This document shows, piece after piece, positions 1-9,226 of a stretch of 64,000 nucleotides of DNA. Numbering within the stretch: position 1 is the stretch's first letter; the number at the start of each line of letters is the position of its first letter. The DNA is from JACNJF01 sp050288105 (GTDB taxonomy: Bacteria > Pseudomonadota > Gammaproteobacteria > GCA-001735895): assembly GCA_050288105.1 (NCBI GenBank), contig JBNKDE010000009.1:62001-126000 (forward strand), in the 5' to 3' direction. The notes beneath the pieces were generated by a model that made no database searches, was not told the origin of the DNA, and saw only the letters and a program-made list of their open reading frames with translations. A program made the translations under genes and the position numbers.

Positions 1-54
1 GATGGCGGCAAAGCCTGTCACAAAAAACAGCATTACGAGAAAAGGCTTGCGCAT
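1..54 (-). CDS. 5' end of a secreted or membrane protein (partial)
   Basis: The minus strand opens with ATG at 54 and reads MRKPFLVMLFFVTGFAAI to the window edge. Two basic residues followed by an uninterrupted hydrophobic stretch ending in small residues look like a signal peptide or first membrane helix. Only 18 codons are visible, so the product cannot be named. No strong Shine-Dalgarno sequence is seen upstream. The 200 bases between this start and the MFS gene would hold its promoter. Confidence 0.4.
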   Translation of the reverse strand, partial: MRKPFLVMLFFVTGFAAI

Positions 55-261
55 AGCGTGATAAAAACTCTGTCTTCCGGTGTACTCGGGACGCCAGATA
101 GTATCGGCTGACCGGGTTAAGAGAAGTGACAAATTGTCGCAGGGGCTTGCCTAGTGAAGAGGCATTTGATTTAAAGCAACTGAATGAGTTTTAGAACGCT
201 GTAAAGCGATGCATGGCTTGTGCAGAACGACCTTATCAAAGCCCCAACTAACAGATGACGA

Positions 262-1596
262 TTAATCAGCATCGCTGACATCTGGCAGGCGCTGGATAAA
301 AAAAGCTGCCAGCAAAGAAATCATAGCCAGCAGCAAAACAATCCCGGCCGCACCCAGTTTTTCGCCCAGCAGGCCAACCAGTCCGCTGATTAGCATCAGC
401 ACGCCGATTACCGTATTTGAGACAGCAACATAAGCTGCCCGATTGTCACCGCTGGCCATATCGACCAGATAAACCTTGCGCCCCAGTCTTACCCCACCAT
501 GCATGACATTAAGTAGCAAAAAAACTGCGGCCATGCCTGGCTCACTGGTCATCCATTGCCACTGAAGGATCACGGCAAGATAGGTCAATATTCCCAGCAA
601 TCCTGCGCCACTCACCGCCAGCACCATCACCTGTCGACTGGAGCGGTCGCCCAGATAACCCCAGAAAGGTGCTGATAAACTACTCGCCAGGCCATTCGCC
701 ACGATCAGGGAACCCAGACCTAGCAGACTGGTTCCTGCATAGGATTGCGCGATCAGTACATAAAACGGAGGTGCCAGTGCAACTGATAACAGTAAAGCCC
801 GAGCAAACACAAATTGCTGGAAGGGTTTATCCTTCAGCAGCAGCGACAATTGTTGAAACGCAACGGTGATTGCATTACCCCCACCCTCGGTCGCGCCCGG
901 CTGTTCGATAATCAACGCAAACACCAACATTGCCAGTATCCACAGCGCGGCACCCGCAAACAGCAGCCCGGCAAATAAGTGCGTACCGGAACTTTGCAGA
1001 TCAATCAAGCCTATCCAGATACCCACCAGCAATATCGCAATACCTGACAGACTGGCACTCCAGCCCATCAGTGTCCCACGACGACTTTTGGAAACTGTTT
1101 TACCCAGCACATCCTTGGCGGAAACCGAACACAGACCGCGCGCCAGACTGAAGATGACGAGCATCAGAATGAACAATCCTCCCGCCGCGCTCCCACTCGC
1201 CGTCAATGCAGTCAGCCCCATACCCACCAGACTTAGCGCCGATAACAGGGCTCCCAGTAACCACACCCCCTTACGCACAGGCATATTCCTGACCACGGCA
1301 GCAACCAGCAATTGAGGGACCAATACACCCGCTTCACGGATAGGCACCAGAAAACCGGTAAACAATGTAGGAACACCCAGGCTGCCGAATAGCCACGGCA
1401 AAACCAGTCTGGCACTGGAGATTTCATCAGCAACCTTACCCAGAAGATTCGCCCATAAATAGGCAAAAAAGTTACGTGGTTGATCATCACAGGCTTGCTC
1501 GGGAATATCCTTACAGACCCTGGCATCCTCATCACCTGTAACCCGGTTGTATAAATCTTCCACAGTTTGCCCAGCCAGGGCTTTTAACTTGCTCAA
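262..1596 (-). CDS. MFS family transporter
   Basis: Multi-pass inner-membrane protein of about 444 residues with roughly 12 hydrophobic segments and a hydrophilic N-terminal arm, typical in size for the major facilitator superfamily. The loop GYLGDRSSRQVM near residue 330 is a good match to the MFS motif after helix 2 or 8 (G-x-L-x-D-R-x-x-R-R). The open frame extends upstream to 1644, but TTG at 1596 is preferred because AGGAGA lies 6 bases before it, giving an N-terminus MSKLKALAGQ. Substrate unknown. It stands alone, divergent from the DUF2061 gene. Confidence 0.75.
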   Translation of the reverse strand: MSKLKALAGQTVEDLYNRVTGDEDARVCKDIPEQACDDQPRNFFAYLWANLLGKVADEISSARLVLPWLFGSLGVPTLFTGFLVPIREAGVLVPQLLVAAVVRNMPVRKGVWLLGALLSALSLVGMGLTALTASGSAAGGLFILMLVIFSLARGLCSVSAKDVLGKTVSKSRRGTLMGWSASLSGIAILLVGIWIGLIDLQSSGTHLFAGLLFAGAALWILAMLVFALIIEQPGATEGGGNAITVAFQQLSLLLKDKPFQQFVFARALLLSVALAPPFYVLIAQSYAGTSLLGLGSLIVANGLASSLSAPFWGYLGDRSSRQVMVLAVSGAGLLGILTYLAVILQWQWMTSEPGMAAVFLLLNVMHGGVRLGRKVYLVDMASGDNRAAYVAVSNTVIGVLMLISGLVGLLGEKLGAAGIVLLLAMISLLAAFFIQRLPDVSDAD

Positions 1597-1729
1597 GGTT
1601 AATCTCCTGAAAACTGCATGGCCGACAATCATCGGTTTTAACAATCAATCACATCAACACTAACGATTTTTATTATTACACACATTAATCCATCATGATT
1701 AACAGCAACAATTTTCCAACGGAGCCAAA

Positions 1730-1918
1730 ATGTTGAAGAAGACAATCAGTTTTGCAGCCGTACATTTTACAGTGGCTTTTTCAGTCGCTTACCTGATGAG
1801 TGGTAGCTTATTGGTAGGTGGCGCAATCGCGTTGCTTGAACCAGCCATCAACAGTATCGCCTATTACTTTCATGAAAAGATGTGGTACATGAAAATGCCG
1901 TCTGCTCCCGCGCATTGA
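1730..1918 (+). CDS. DUF2061 small membrane protein
   Basis: A 62-residue protein with two hydrophobic helices (about 7-24 and 27-46) and the family-like pattern of a first helix containing H-F, then GxxxALLEP, then a short tail with YYFHEKMW. These match DUF2061, a family of small predicted inner-membrane proteins of unknown function. Family length is 55-75 residues, so it is complete. The start ATG follows GGAGCC with normal spacing. Confidence 0.8.
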   Translation: MLKKTISFAAVHFTVAFSVAYLMSGSLLVGGAIALLEPAINSIAYYFHEKMWYMKMPSAPAH

Positions 1919-2166
1919 ATACCAGCACCGAGGAACGGTTCGTTTTACCGTTTTAACGGCTATAGCTTGTCCTGAAATCCATGCCATATTGGACTATGCT
2001 CTAAGCTTAAGCTGCGCTTAAATGAATCAATTCACGCTAAAATTGAGCTTCAAGGTCAAATCTGCAGATTCTGCAGGCACAGCTGAAAGTGAACATGCGG
2101 CAGCGAAATAAAATATAAACATGCAAAAACTGCCGCAGACCAGCAAAATCTAAAGAGGATACAGGT

Positions 2167-3492
2167 ATGAGTCATCTGGATGAATGGTTGCATTTGATTG
2201 CCAGCCAGCTGAGATCAGAAGCTGAGCGCGTCGTAGTACAGGCGAAAAGTGATTTATACGAAGACAGTGCAAGAGAGACTTTTGTGCGCGTCGCACTGAA
2301 ACCTTTTCTACCCGACAGTTATAGAATCGGTTCTGGTAAAATTATCGATGCCGCCGGAAACATCTCTGATGTGCAGGATATCGTCATTTATCGCAGCGAT
2401 TACCCCCAGTTTAATATGCCAGGCAAGCATACGGTTTTCATCTACGAAAGTGTGCTGGCAACCATCCAGGTACGTTCCAAACTGATCCTGAAAACCTTTT
2501 TTAGCGCTATGGATCAATGTGCTTCGCTGGCCAAACTCAACCCCACCATTGAAGCGACCACACGTCGCGCGATGGCTGCCAAAATGAAGCTGAGAATCGA
2601 CAATAAGCAACAGTATATACACCCCGATCCATTACAGACCGGGCGCTTCGAGCTAATCGCCAGAGTGCCATCCTTTATTTATGGCTTTACCGGCTACCAG
2701 ACCAGTGAAAAACAACTGGCAGAAAACCTGGGTAAATGGATCGATGACTACCATCAGCAGCACGACGCCCTGCAAATGAAATCGTTGCCTTCGGTGATCG
2801 CAACACAGGGCTGTTTTGGCTGGCGTAATAATGCCCCGTTCACGATTAAGTCACACGCCCTGATGGGGGTAGGTCAAGATTCGGCACCATTACGCCTGAT
2901 CATGCTGCAAATTCTGCACGCACTGAATCGTCGACTACAGAATACTAGTGATGGCTATGGAATCAAATCAACCATTGCGCCTTATCTGGCGCATTTTACA
3001 CCACCTAAGGTATCAGAGATGGTGGGCCGCGCAGTCAACCCGGGGGACGCCAAACCCGCACCAGAGCACAGACCAGGCGCTAAACCTGCAGCGGCTACCC
3101 GCGTTGTGTCAGGCTCAGGCGAAGCTTTGCCCTCTGCGACAGGTCGCCAGCCTGAGCAAAAAGCGACACCAACTCTAGCTGAGCAATCCACCTCAGCTCA
3201 GAGGACAATCGACGACGGCACTGCAATGCGCCCGGAAGACAGTAGCCCACTGCCAAAATCAGTGAATCCTTTATCGTTGTTTAATAATGAAAAAGAGGAA
3301 GTAGAGGAATATCAGTTCGATCCAATTGAGCCCGACAGACCCCAGCCGGAGGTGACGAAAGCTGAAGCCGACGCTGATTCCGACAATGATCCTTTTATGG
3401 ATACTCTGGTAGAGACGCCAGAAGCAATGCAAAACATTAAATCTGAACCCACCACAAAAAAACCGGAATATGTATCAGAGTCACTGATATAG
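2167..3492 (+). CDS. DUF6602 domain protein with long acidic C-terminal tail
   Basis: 441 residues. The first 130 or so match DUF6602, a predicted nuclease-like fold: a helical start, then FLPDSYRIGSGKIIDAAGN, then DVQDIVIYR, then VLATIQVRSKL. The D-x(n)-Q-V-R-S-K spacing resembles the D...ExK core of restriction-endonuclease-like folds, with the usual Glu replaced by Gln (IQVRSK instead of IEVKSK). Residues 280-441 are low complexity, rich in Pro, Glu, Asp and Ala, and probably disordered. SD AGAGGAT precedes the ATG. No partner gene is adjacent: the next gene is convergent. Role unknown; a defence link is only an analogy from the fold. Confidence 0.6.
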   Translation: MSHLDEWLHLIASQLRSEAERVVVQAKSDLYEDSARETFVRVALKPFLPDSYRIGSGKIIDAAGNISDVQDIVIYRSDYPQFNMPGKHTVFIYESVLATIQVRSKLILKTFFSAMDQCASLAKLNPTIEATTRRAMAAKMKLRIDNKQQYIHPDPLQTGRFELIARVPSFIYGFTGYQTSEKQLAENLGKWIDDYHQQHDALQMKSLPSVIATQGCFGWRNNAPFTIKSHALMGVGQDSAPLRLIMLQILHALNRRLQNTSDGYGIKSTIAPYLAHFTPPKVSEMVGRAVNPGDAKPAPEHRPGAKPAAATRVVSGSGEALPSATGRQPEQKATPTLAEQSTSAQRTIDDGTAMRPEDSSPLPKSVNPLSLFNNEKEEVEEYQFDPIEPDRPQPEVTKAEADADSDNDPFMDTLVETPEAMQNIKSEPTTKKPEYVSESLI

Positions 3493-3541
3493 GGCAGTTT
3501 CCAGGGTAGCGCGAACAATCCTGAAGCGGTTATTCCGCACA

Positions 3542-3569
3542 GGCAAGCCCATCTTGCTCGGGGCTTGCC
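3542..3569. terminator. Hairpin between convergent genes
   Basis: Perfect 9-bp stem GGCAAGCCC/GGGCTTGCC with a 10-base loop, lying between the stops of the DUF6602 gene (+) and the globin gene (-). There is no T-run on either side, so this may be a weak terminator or only a structured spacer. Confidence 0.4.
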
Positions 3570-3579
3570 CTGCTACTGC

Positions 3580-4431
3580 TCATGGACCTTTATGATTATG
3601 ATACTTTTTGCTGAACAACACTTCTTTCAGTGATGAAAAAAAACCGCCTTTAGGTAGATACAGTTTCTCACTTAACGGCAGACTTTTCAGATGCCGCTCC
3701 ATCGCGCTGGCCTGGTTATTCAGGCGCTCGGCCTGGGAGACCAGCAGCTTAATCGAGCCATAAACCACATCCTGATTTTGCTCCAGAACGTCACCGTCCG
3801 AGGTTGCCCCGTCCAGTTTATCGAGGGTATTCTCCGACAGTGCTTTCGCCGTGATATTGATATCCGAAGCCGCTTCATTTATGTCATCGCTAAACTGCCA
3901 CATAGCCAACCTAAGTTCGCTGGAATTAACCAGCATGCGCCTGATCGACTCATCCTTGGCATCCAGGTAACAACTGATCACCAGATCCATATCCAGATAG
4001 ATAATTTTGCTGACTGACTGAATGATCGTTATCGCTTCTCTGCTATTACCGGCATAATGCTGGTAAATTTTCTCGATAAACTGGCACAGCATCTGATTGT
4101 AGCCACCAATGTACCAGTTTGGGGTCAGACCAATACGGGCATGCGCGCGGCCTATCCTTGAGGTTTTCTCATAATAAGCATTGTCATACTTACCCTTGAA
4201 TAAGGTATCTACCCAATGCTGTTTCTGCGCGTTACGCGCATTTTGTAGGACAGACTCGTCTTCAAAAAGCGGTTTCAAGTCTGGTTCGTTAAGAATATGT
4301 GAATAGAGATTATCCAGCACCTCATCCATTACAGGCTCCAGAATATCCTTAGCCTTACGCAAATTAGCTATCGTTTTTTCATCGATATTGAGAAAGCCCA
4401 GACGTTCCTGCATCAACTGTTTATATGGCAT
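3580..4431 (-). CDS. Globin-coupled sensor with short helical output region
   Basis: 283 residues. Residues about 5-165 form a sensor globin (protoglobin type). The motif RIGRAHARIGLTPNWYIGGY contains the expected proximal haem ligand His97 and the WY pair typical of HemAT-like sensors. Residues 170-260 are a hydrophilic helical region (AASDINITAKALSENT..., QAERLNNQASAMERHL) that resembles a short stretch of a chemoreceptor coiled coil, but it has no methyl-accepting hairpin, GGDEF or kinase domain. Probably a soluble oxygen or gas sensor acting through protein contact. Single gene, ATG preceded by GGGGG. Confidence 0.75.
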   Translation of the reverse strand: MPYKQLMQERLGFLNIDEKTIANLRKAKDILEPVMDEVLDNLYSHILNEPDLKPLFEDESVLQNARNAQKQHWVDTLFKGKYDNAYYEKTSRIGRAHARIGLTPNWYIGGYNQMLCQFIEKIYQHYAGNSREAITIIQSVSKIIYLDMDLVISCYLDAKDESIRRMLVNSSELRLAMWQFSDDINEAASDINITAKALSENTLDKLDGATSDGDVLEQNQDVVYGSIKLLVSQAERLNNQASAMERHLKSLPLSEKLYLPKGGFFSSLKEVLFSKKYHNHKGP

Positions 4432-4583
4432 ATCACCCCCCTAATAAGCAATAACGACAGTTATAACATAACTAACGGCTCAAATTTCAAGATCTAGCGG
4501 ATTATCTTTTATTCTGAACAGGCCTGCAGCCGTTAACTACAGCCTTGTTCTAGAGTTTTTATCTACAGATTATTTTTATGCGG

Positions 4584-4611
4584 TTTTAAGGGTCATCCTT
4601 TACCCTTAAAA
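4584..4611. terminator. 10-bp perfect stem-loop downstream of cytochrome gene
   Basis: TTTTAAGGGT and ACCCTTAAAA form a perfect 10-bp inverted repeat around an 8-base loop, 36 bases past the stop of the minus-strand cytochrome gene. The stem itself supplies short A and T tracts, so it could act as an intrinsic terminator, although no separate long T-run follows on the minus strand. Confidence 0.45.
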
Positions 4612-4647
4612 CATAACGGTTTTATTTTTTACAGTAAGGATTCGATG

Positions 4648-5013
4648 TTACTTTTGCAGGGTTTCGATATACGCGCTGACTGCATATACTTTTTCCAGCG
4701 TGAGTACTTCTTTTAACGGAGGCATCTTAATTTCTGCATCACCGGTTTTGTGCTGACCCAGCACCGCTGCCAGAACCTTTTTTGCTACACAGCTATTCTG
4801 GTTCAACACCGACAGATCAGCTGGCTTGACTTTCAACGCCGTAACCAGTTTGCCATCACCCTGCCCAGTATCGCCATGACAGTGCAAACAGCGATTGGTA
4901 TACACCTGTTTTCCAGCGGCTATTAAAGTCGCGTCTGCTGCCGATAGCACAGGAACATAAGCGCACGCTGCCAATATCAGAAAAAATGAACTCACCTTAA
5001 ATTTTATTCTCAT
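4648..5013 (-). CDS. Small monohaem c-type cytochrome
   Basis: 121 residues with an N-terminal export signal and one haem motif CLHCH (Cys42, Cys45, His46), followed by GDTGQGDG, the usual class I cytochrome continuation. The distal Met is probably in KMPPLKEV near residue 98. LAAC at 14-17 could be a lipobox, but the hydrophobic stretch before it is short, and cleavage after VLSA is equally possible. Periplasmic electron carrier, partner unknown. An additional Cys sits in NQNSCVAKK. Single gene. Confidence 0.8.
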   Translation of the reverse strand: MRIKFKVSSFFLILAACAYVPVLSAADATLIAAGKQVYTNRCLHCHGDTGQGDGKLVTALKVKPADLSVLNQNSCVAKKVLAAVLGQHKTGDAEIKMPPLKEVLTLEKVYAVSAYIETLQK

Positions 5014-5470
5014 AAACTCTACCTTTTTAACAGTTGCGGAATCTCTGAGTATTGCAGAGGCTCCTTTTTTTTATAATCCCCATCAGGGACTCCATAATAA
5101 TAAAAAATCAAACCTGATCTATTTTAATCTTGATTAATCTTGATCTCCATCAACAGTGGCCGATTTCATGCACTAAACATGGAATTTCACGCACAATCTC
5201 GTTAAATTCTGCTACCGACCTTAACATTTCCTCCATACCAGAGCAGCGGTATGCAAATCCACCATGCCGCAAAGGCATACGGAAAAATCAGGCGCTAACA
5301 ATCCAGGCTACATAAAAAATTGGTTCCAGAGCCAGGATCAGCACACGACAGAGACTTTAACGCATTAGCAAACAAGCGGAAGGTTCTCGACAAGCATTTT
5401 CATCAGGAACGGAAAATCAGCTCATTATCCAGCATACATTCGCCAAACCCTTGCCACCAGTATTCAATAT
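5014..5470. other. 457-base intergenic stretch, no gene supported
   Basis: Lies between the cytochrome c gene start (-) and the peroxiredoxin stop (-). It is AT-rich near 5070-5140. Short open frames occur on both strands, but none has a start site and codon pattern that persuades. A 41-codon minus-strand frame around 5150-5275 is noted only for its length. Confidence 0.5.
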
Positions 5471-5959
5471 TTATAGGGCCAGACTGTTTAACAGCGTTTC
5501 CGCATCACTGACTTCAAACTTGCCTGGCTGTTCGAGATTTAACTGAACAACCTTACCATCATCTATAATCATCGAGTAACGCTGAGACCTGATACCCATA
5601 CCACTGTCACTACGATCAACCTCCAGCCCAACTGCACGCGTAAAATCACCGTTGCCGTCTGACACCATCAGGATTTTGTCCTCAACATGATTCACCTCGC
5701 CCCACTCATGCATGACATGAGGGTCATTGACCGAAAGGCAGACAATACGGTCTATCCCCCTGGCCAATATCTCATCAGCCTTTACCACGAAACCCGGCAA
5801 ATGCGCTCTAGAGCAAATTGGTGTAAATGCTCCAGGCAATGCAAACAGGGCCACTTTTCGGTTGCCGAATAAATCTGATGTTGAAATACTGGATATCTCT
5901 CCATCAGCCTTGGTGAAAAGCATCACTGACGGAACCTGCTCACCTACCTGAATAGACAT
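5471..5959 (-). CDS. Peroxiredoxin (Prx5 type)
   Basis: 162 residues, the size of single-domain Prx5 proteins. The active-site loop LPGAFTPICSRAHLPGF carries the peroxidatic Cys49 in the PxxxTxxC motif. It reduces hydrogen peroxide and organic peroxides using a thiol donor such as glutathione or glutaredoxin. Ile replaces the more common Thr before the Cys. No resolving Cys is visible elsewhere in the protein, so a one-Cys mechanism is expected. Strong SD AGGGGGAG just before ATG. Single gene. Confidence 0.88.
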   Translation of the reverse strand: MSIQVGEQVPSVMLFTKADGEISSISTSDLFGNRKVALFALPGAFTPICSRAHLPGFVVKADEILARGIDRIVCLSVNDPHVMHEWGEVNHVEDKILMVSDGNGDFTRAVGLEVDRSDSGMGIRSQRYSMIIDDGKVVQLNLEQPGKFEVSDAETLLNSLAL

Positions 5960-6265
5960 ACTCCCCCTCTAAATTCACTTAGTTAACGTTCTCTTGGAAT
6001 CGCAATAGTATCCCACCGAATTCCAAAGAAATCACTATTCATATTTTACCAGCACAGATTGCCAGCACCTGGCGGATGAGAAATACCTGATACTCCCTCT
6101 CGATACGCCTACTCTGAAAAACATTAGAGCCCCTTGCCCCCCCTTCAAAGGGACAACATCCCACTTAAAATAAAATCCAGTTAACAATATGATTTACAAT
6201 TTATCAGTACACTTAGAAGTTAATACCCTCATTTAGCTTATGATTGTCGCTGATCAGGAACCGAA
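5960..6265. other. 306-base divergent intergenic region
   Basis: Separates the peroxiredoxin (-) and hybrid kinase (+) genes, so it must hold both promoters. It is AT-rich near 6180-6240. No clear operator or small gene is seen. Confidence 0.4.
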
Positions 6266-8056
6266 TTGATTTTCACTGAAAACTCCAATATCCAGATAGA
6301 TACAAACCTTCATCAGCGCTCAAGGATTGGCGTTATTATCTATGTTGTCGCCTGGTGTATTACGCTGTTTGCAACCGATATAAAAGCCATAAACCCGCTG
6401 GTAGTTTATAGCGCGGGCGCTTATTTAGTGTTTATGATGCTGTTGCGGATATATTTCTATCTGTCTTTTCCCGTTCTGTATGCTCGCTCCCGGCAGCGCT
6501 GGCGCACCCTGTTTTTTTTAGCATCTATTTTCTCTGCCATCCCTTTTAGCATTTATTCAGCCTGGTGTTTAGCCAATGTTGGTCTGGGAAAGGATGGGAT
6601 GATCGTCATTCTCCCGGTTATCATGATCAGTGCGGGTAGTATTTTTGCCTTGACCCCCAGTAGACCCCTGTTTCTTACCATCTCACTGGGATATACCCTG
6701 CCCCAGATTTTCGCCCTGCTCTACCTGCAAACGCCAGATGCTGACTCAGTTGCCATCATGATGGTTATATTTCTGGGATTTGTTCTGGCTATAAGCCGCA
6801 ATTCATCCAGCGATTATTTCTCTATGCTGTTGGCAAAAGAGAGTACCGAGCAACGAGCTATGGAGCTGGAACAGGAAAAAATAAAGGCCGAGGCTGCAAA
6901 TCAGGTGAAGAGCAATTTCCTCGCCAACATGAGCCATGAAATCCGCACCCCAATGAATGCAATCATCGGCTGGTCACACCTCACCCAAAAGACCAGGCTT
7001 GATGAACAGCAGCGTAGCTATATTTCCAAGATTAGCACTTCAGCCAATTATCTATTACGTATCATCAACGATATCCTGGACTTTTCCAGAATAGAATCGG
7101 GTAAGCTCGAAATAGAAAACACTGTTTTTTCGATCAACGACGTAATTTCAAATGTAAAAAACATTCTTTACCTGAAGTGCGAATCAGAAAATAAACAGCT
7201 CAGCTTTGAGCTATCTCCCGATTTACCGAAGCATTTAATTGGAGACCCACTCAGACTCGGGCAAATCCTGATCAACCTGGGCAACAATGCCGTTAAGTTT
7301 ACCCAGAAATACGGCAAGATAACGATTGGCGCGGAGGTTATCGATGAGTCGGACAAGCAGATTACGCTGGCATTCTGGGTAAACGATAATGGCATTGGTA
7401 TTTCAGCCGAACACCAGAAAAACATGTTTCAATCTTTTACACAGGCTGATACCTCAACCACCAGGCAATACGGCGGTAGCGGCCTGGGCCTGGCTATCTG
7501 TAAAAACCTGATTGGTTTAATGGGCGGTGATATTCGCGTTGAGAGTGAAACCGGCGTAGGCAGCACTTTTTACTTTTCGGTGGTTTTGGGCAAGGTCGCC
7601 GATGATGTCAATGTAAAGCAGGCGCTTGAGCAATTAGACGAAATCACCATCAATAACAGGGAGGAAATCGCCCACAAACTCAATAACAGCCACATACTGC
7701 TGGTTGAAGACAATGATATCAATCTGGAATTAGCTTACGAACTGTTGACTTCCATTGGAATCCGGGTAGAAACCGCATGCAACGGTCAGGAAGCACTGGA
7801 ACAGTTGGAAAAACACAGCTTCGATGCTGTTTTGATGGATTGCCAGATGCCGGTCATGGATGGCTATGAGGCAACACGAAAAATCAGGGCAATAGCGCGT
7901 TTTTCTGAGCTACCGATCATTGCGTTGACCGCAAACGTGATGAAGGATGACACCTCAAAAATCTTTGAAAGCGGCATGAACGACATCATCGGAAAGCCCA
8001 TCAATCCGGATCACATGTTCATTACCCTGGCAAACTGGATTCATCCTGAATCATGA
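6266..8056 (+). CDS. Hybrid sensor histidine kinase with receiver domain
   Basis: 596 residues. About six hydrophobic helices occupy residues 20-190, with no large periplasmic loop. HisKA follows with the H-box NMSHEIRTPMNAIIGW (His near 226). The HATPase domain shows N (INLGNNAVKFT), G1 (DNGIGI) and G2 (GGSGLGLAI) boxes. A C-terminal receiver has LLVEDND, phospho-acceptor Asp near 523 in LMDCQMPVMDGYEA, the conserved Thr in ALTAN and Lys in GKP. The start is TTG at 6266 with AGGAA five bases upstream; no nearby in-frame ATG exists. No response regulator or Hpt gene is adjacent, so the output partner is unknown. Confidence 0.88.
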   Translation: MIFTENSNIQIDTNLHQRSRIGVIIYVVAWCITLFATDIKAINPLVVYSAGAYLVFMMLLRIYFYLSFPVLYARSRQRWRTLFFLASIFSAIPFSIYSAWCLANVGLGKDGMIVILPVIMISAGSIFALTPSRPLFLTISLGYTLPQIFALLYLQTPDADSVAIMMVIFLGFVLAISRNSSSDYFSMLLAKESTEQRAMELEQEKIKAEAANQVKSNFLANMSHEIRTPMNAIIGWSHLTQKTRLDEQQRSYISKISTSANYLLRIINDILDFSRIESGKLEIENTVFSINDVISNVKNILYLKCESENKQLSFELSPDLPKHLIGDPLRLGQILINLGNNAVKFTQKYGKITIGAEVIDESDKQITLAFWVNDNGIGISAEHQKNMFQSFTQADTSTTRQYGGSGLGLAICKNLIGLMGGDIRVESETGVGSTFYFSVVLGKVADDVNVKQALEQLDEITINNREEIAHKLNNSHILLVEDNDINLELAYELLTSIGIRVETACNGQEALEQLEKHSFDAVLMDCQMPVMDGYEATRKIRAIARFSELPIIALTANVMKDDTSKIFESGMNDIIGKPINPDHMFITLANWIHPES

Positions 8057-8271
8057 TCAATACAGCAGATTCCCTTCAATTTCATCGGTTCAGTAGGTAA
8101 TCGCTGCGCCTCTTTTAATACCGCAAAGCTCCTGCCGATTCATCATTTATTTAACGAAGCTCTACATTTTTCAGAGTCCTCCCCAAAACGACTTCAGGAG
8201 AGTTTCCCTGATTTGAATTTAGTATGCTAAAAGAACAAACTTGCTATGTATTTTTTCACTGAGCCAACGTT

Positions 8272-8769
8272 ATGACGATCAAACCCATAGACAACGAGGA
8301 CATTCAAAAGCAGCTGCAGGAATTTCTCCACGGCATAGATGCCCTGATGCTGGCAACGGTTAATGCCGAAGGATATCCAGAAGCAAGTTACACCCCCTTC
8401 ATAGCGTACAATGGCTGTTATTACATCCTGATTAGTGAGCTGGCATCGCATACCAGAAACCTGAAACAATCAGCTGTGGCAAGTGTGATATTTATCGATC
8501 ATAAAGCGGACTCGCATGCACACACCCGTCAGCGCCTGAGCTGTCATTGCGACGCGAAATTGATTGAGCGTAGTCATACTGACTATGAAGCCGTCATGCA
8601 ATTAATGCAGAGGCAATTTGGCAAACTGATAGAAACCCTGCGTGGTCTAAATGATTTTCAGCTTTTCCAGCTGAAGCCTGTAAAAGGAAATTTTGTTGTC
8701 GGTTTCGGTCAAGCATTTGCTGTTGATTTCGCAGCAGCAGGGAAAGTTCGTCACAGAAATCCCGATTAA
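8272..8769 (+). CDS. hutZ: HugZ/HutZ-type haem-utilisation protein
   Basis: 165 residues with the split-barrel fold of the pyridoxamine-phosphate-oxidase superfamily. Features fit the HutZ/HugZ branch: LATVNAEGYPEASYTPF, the ISELASHTRNL segment, RLSCHCDAKL and the C-terminal KPVKGNFVVGFGQAF. HutZ binds haem and takes part in iron release from it in the cytoplasm. In many species it sits with hutX/hutW and haem uptake genes; here it stands alone. Haem substrate is inferred from the family. Confidence 0.72.
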   Translation: MTIKPIDNEDIQKQLQEFLHGIDALMLATVNAEGYPEASYTPFIAYNGCYYILISELASHTRNLKQSAVASVIFIDHKADSHAHTRQRLSCHCDAKLIERSHTDYEAVMQLMQRQFGKLIETLRGLNDFQLFQLKPVKGNFVVGFGQAFAVDFAAAGKVRHRNPD

Positions 8770-8881
8770 AACTCACTCGCTAACAGCGATACTCTCGCTC
8801 ACTCGAGATTAGAAAAAACAGGCGACTGCACACCTGGACAGGAGGCTACAGGTGATACCAGTGATCGGCCTGTAGCACGCT

Positions 8882-9226
8882 TCATTTAAATTCGGAAAGC
8901 CGAAAAGACTTGCCACGAGTTATCTTAAATGAACCTCGAGCGGACTTCTTGAGCAGATCGATCGAGCGCTCCAGTGTATCCTCAGAGGTCAGCGGCTGTA
9001 TGCTTCCATTATCTAGCTGAGCAGCGAAATCCTCTATTGACATGGTCTGCACCTTGATATTTTTCCCATTCAGGAAAACCAGTTTCCCGGTCGCTCGGCT
9101 CTTCCAGCCCAGTTTGGCATAGGTACTGGAACCATCATCAGACTTAAACTCAAACCAGTCACCAATCCCCAGGTTGGAATCGTCAACGTTATTCAATGTA
9201 TCAGTGGGCAGTTTTGAATCAAACAT
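8882..9226 (-). CDS. Stand-alone DUF1631-like module
   Basis: 114 residues. The core LGIGDWFEFKSDDGSSTYAK followed by LGWKSRATGKLVFLNGKNIKV and then MSIEDFAAQLDNG matches the C-terminal beta-rich part of DUF1631 proteins, which are normally 700 residues or longer. Here the module is encoded by itself with its own ATG and SD (AGGGAGCT). The basic tail (KKSARGSFKITRGKSF) is distinctive. Function unknown; DUF1631 proteins have been thought to act in regulation, and a PilZ-like fold is a possibility. Confidence 0.55.
   Translation of the reverse strand: MFDSKLPTDTLNNVDDSNLGIGDWFEFKSDDGSSTYAKLGWKSRATGKLVFLNGKNIKVQTMSIEDFAAQLDNGSIQPLTSEDTLERSIDLLKKSARGSFKITRGKSFRLSEFK

Noticed and set aside
5130..5511. 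Short plus-strand frames in the cytochrome-peroxiredoxin gap
   Set aside because: No start signals or protein-like composition; one runs into the antisense of the peroxiredoxin gene.
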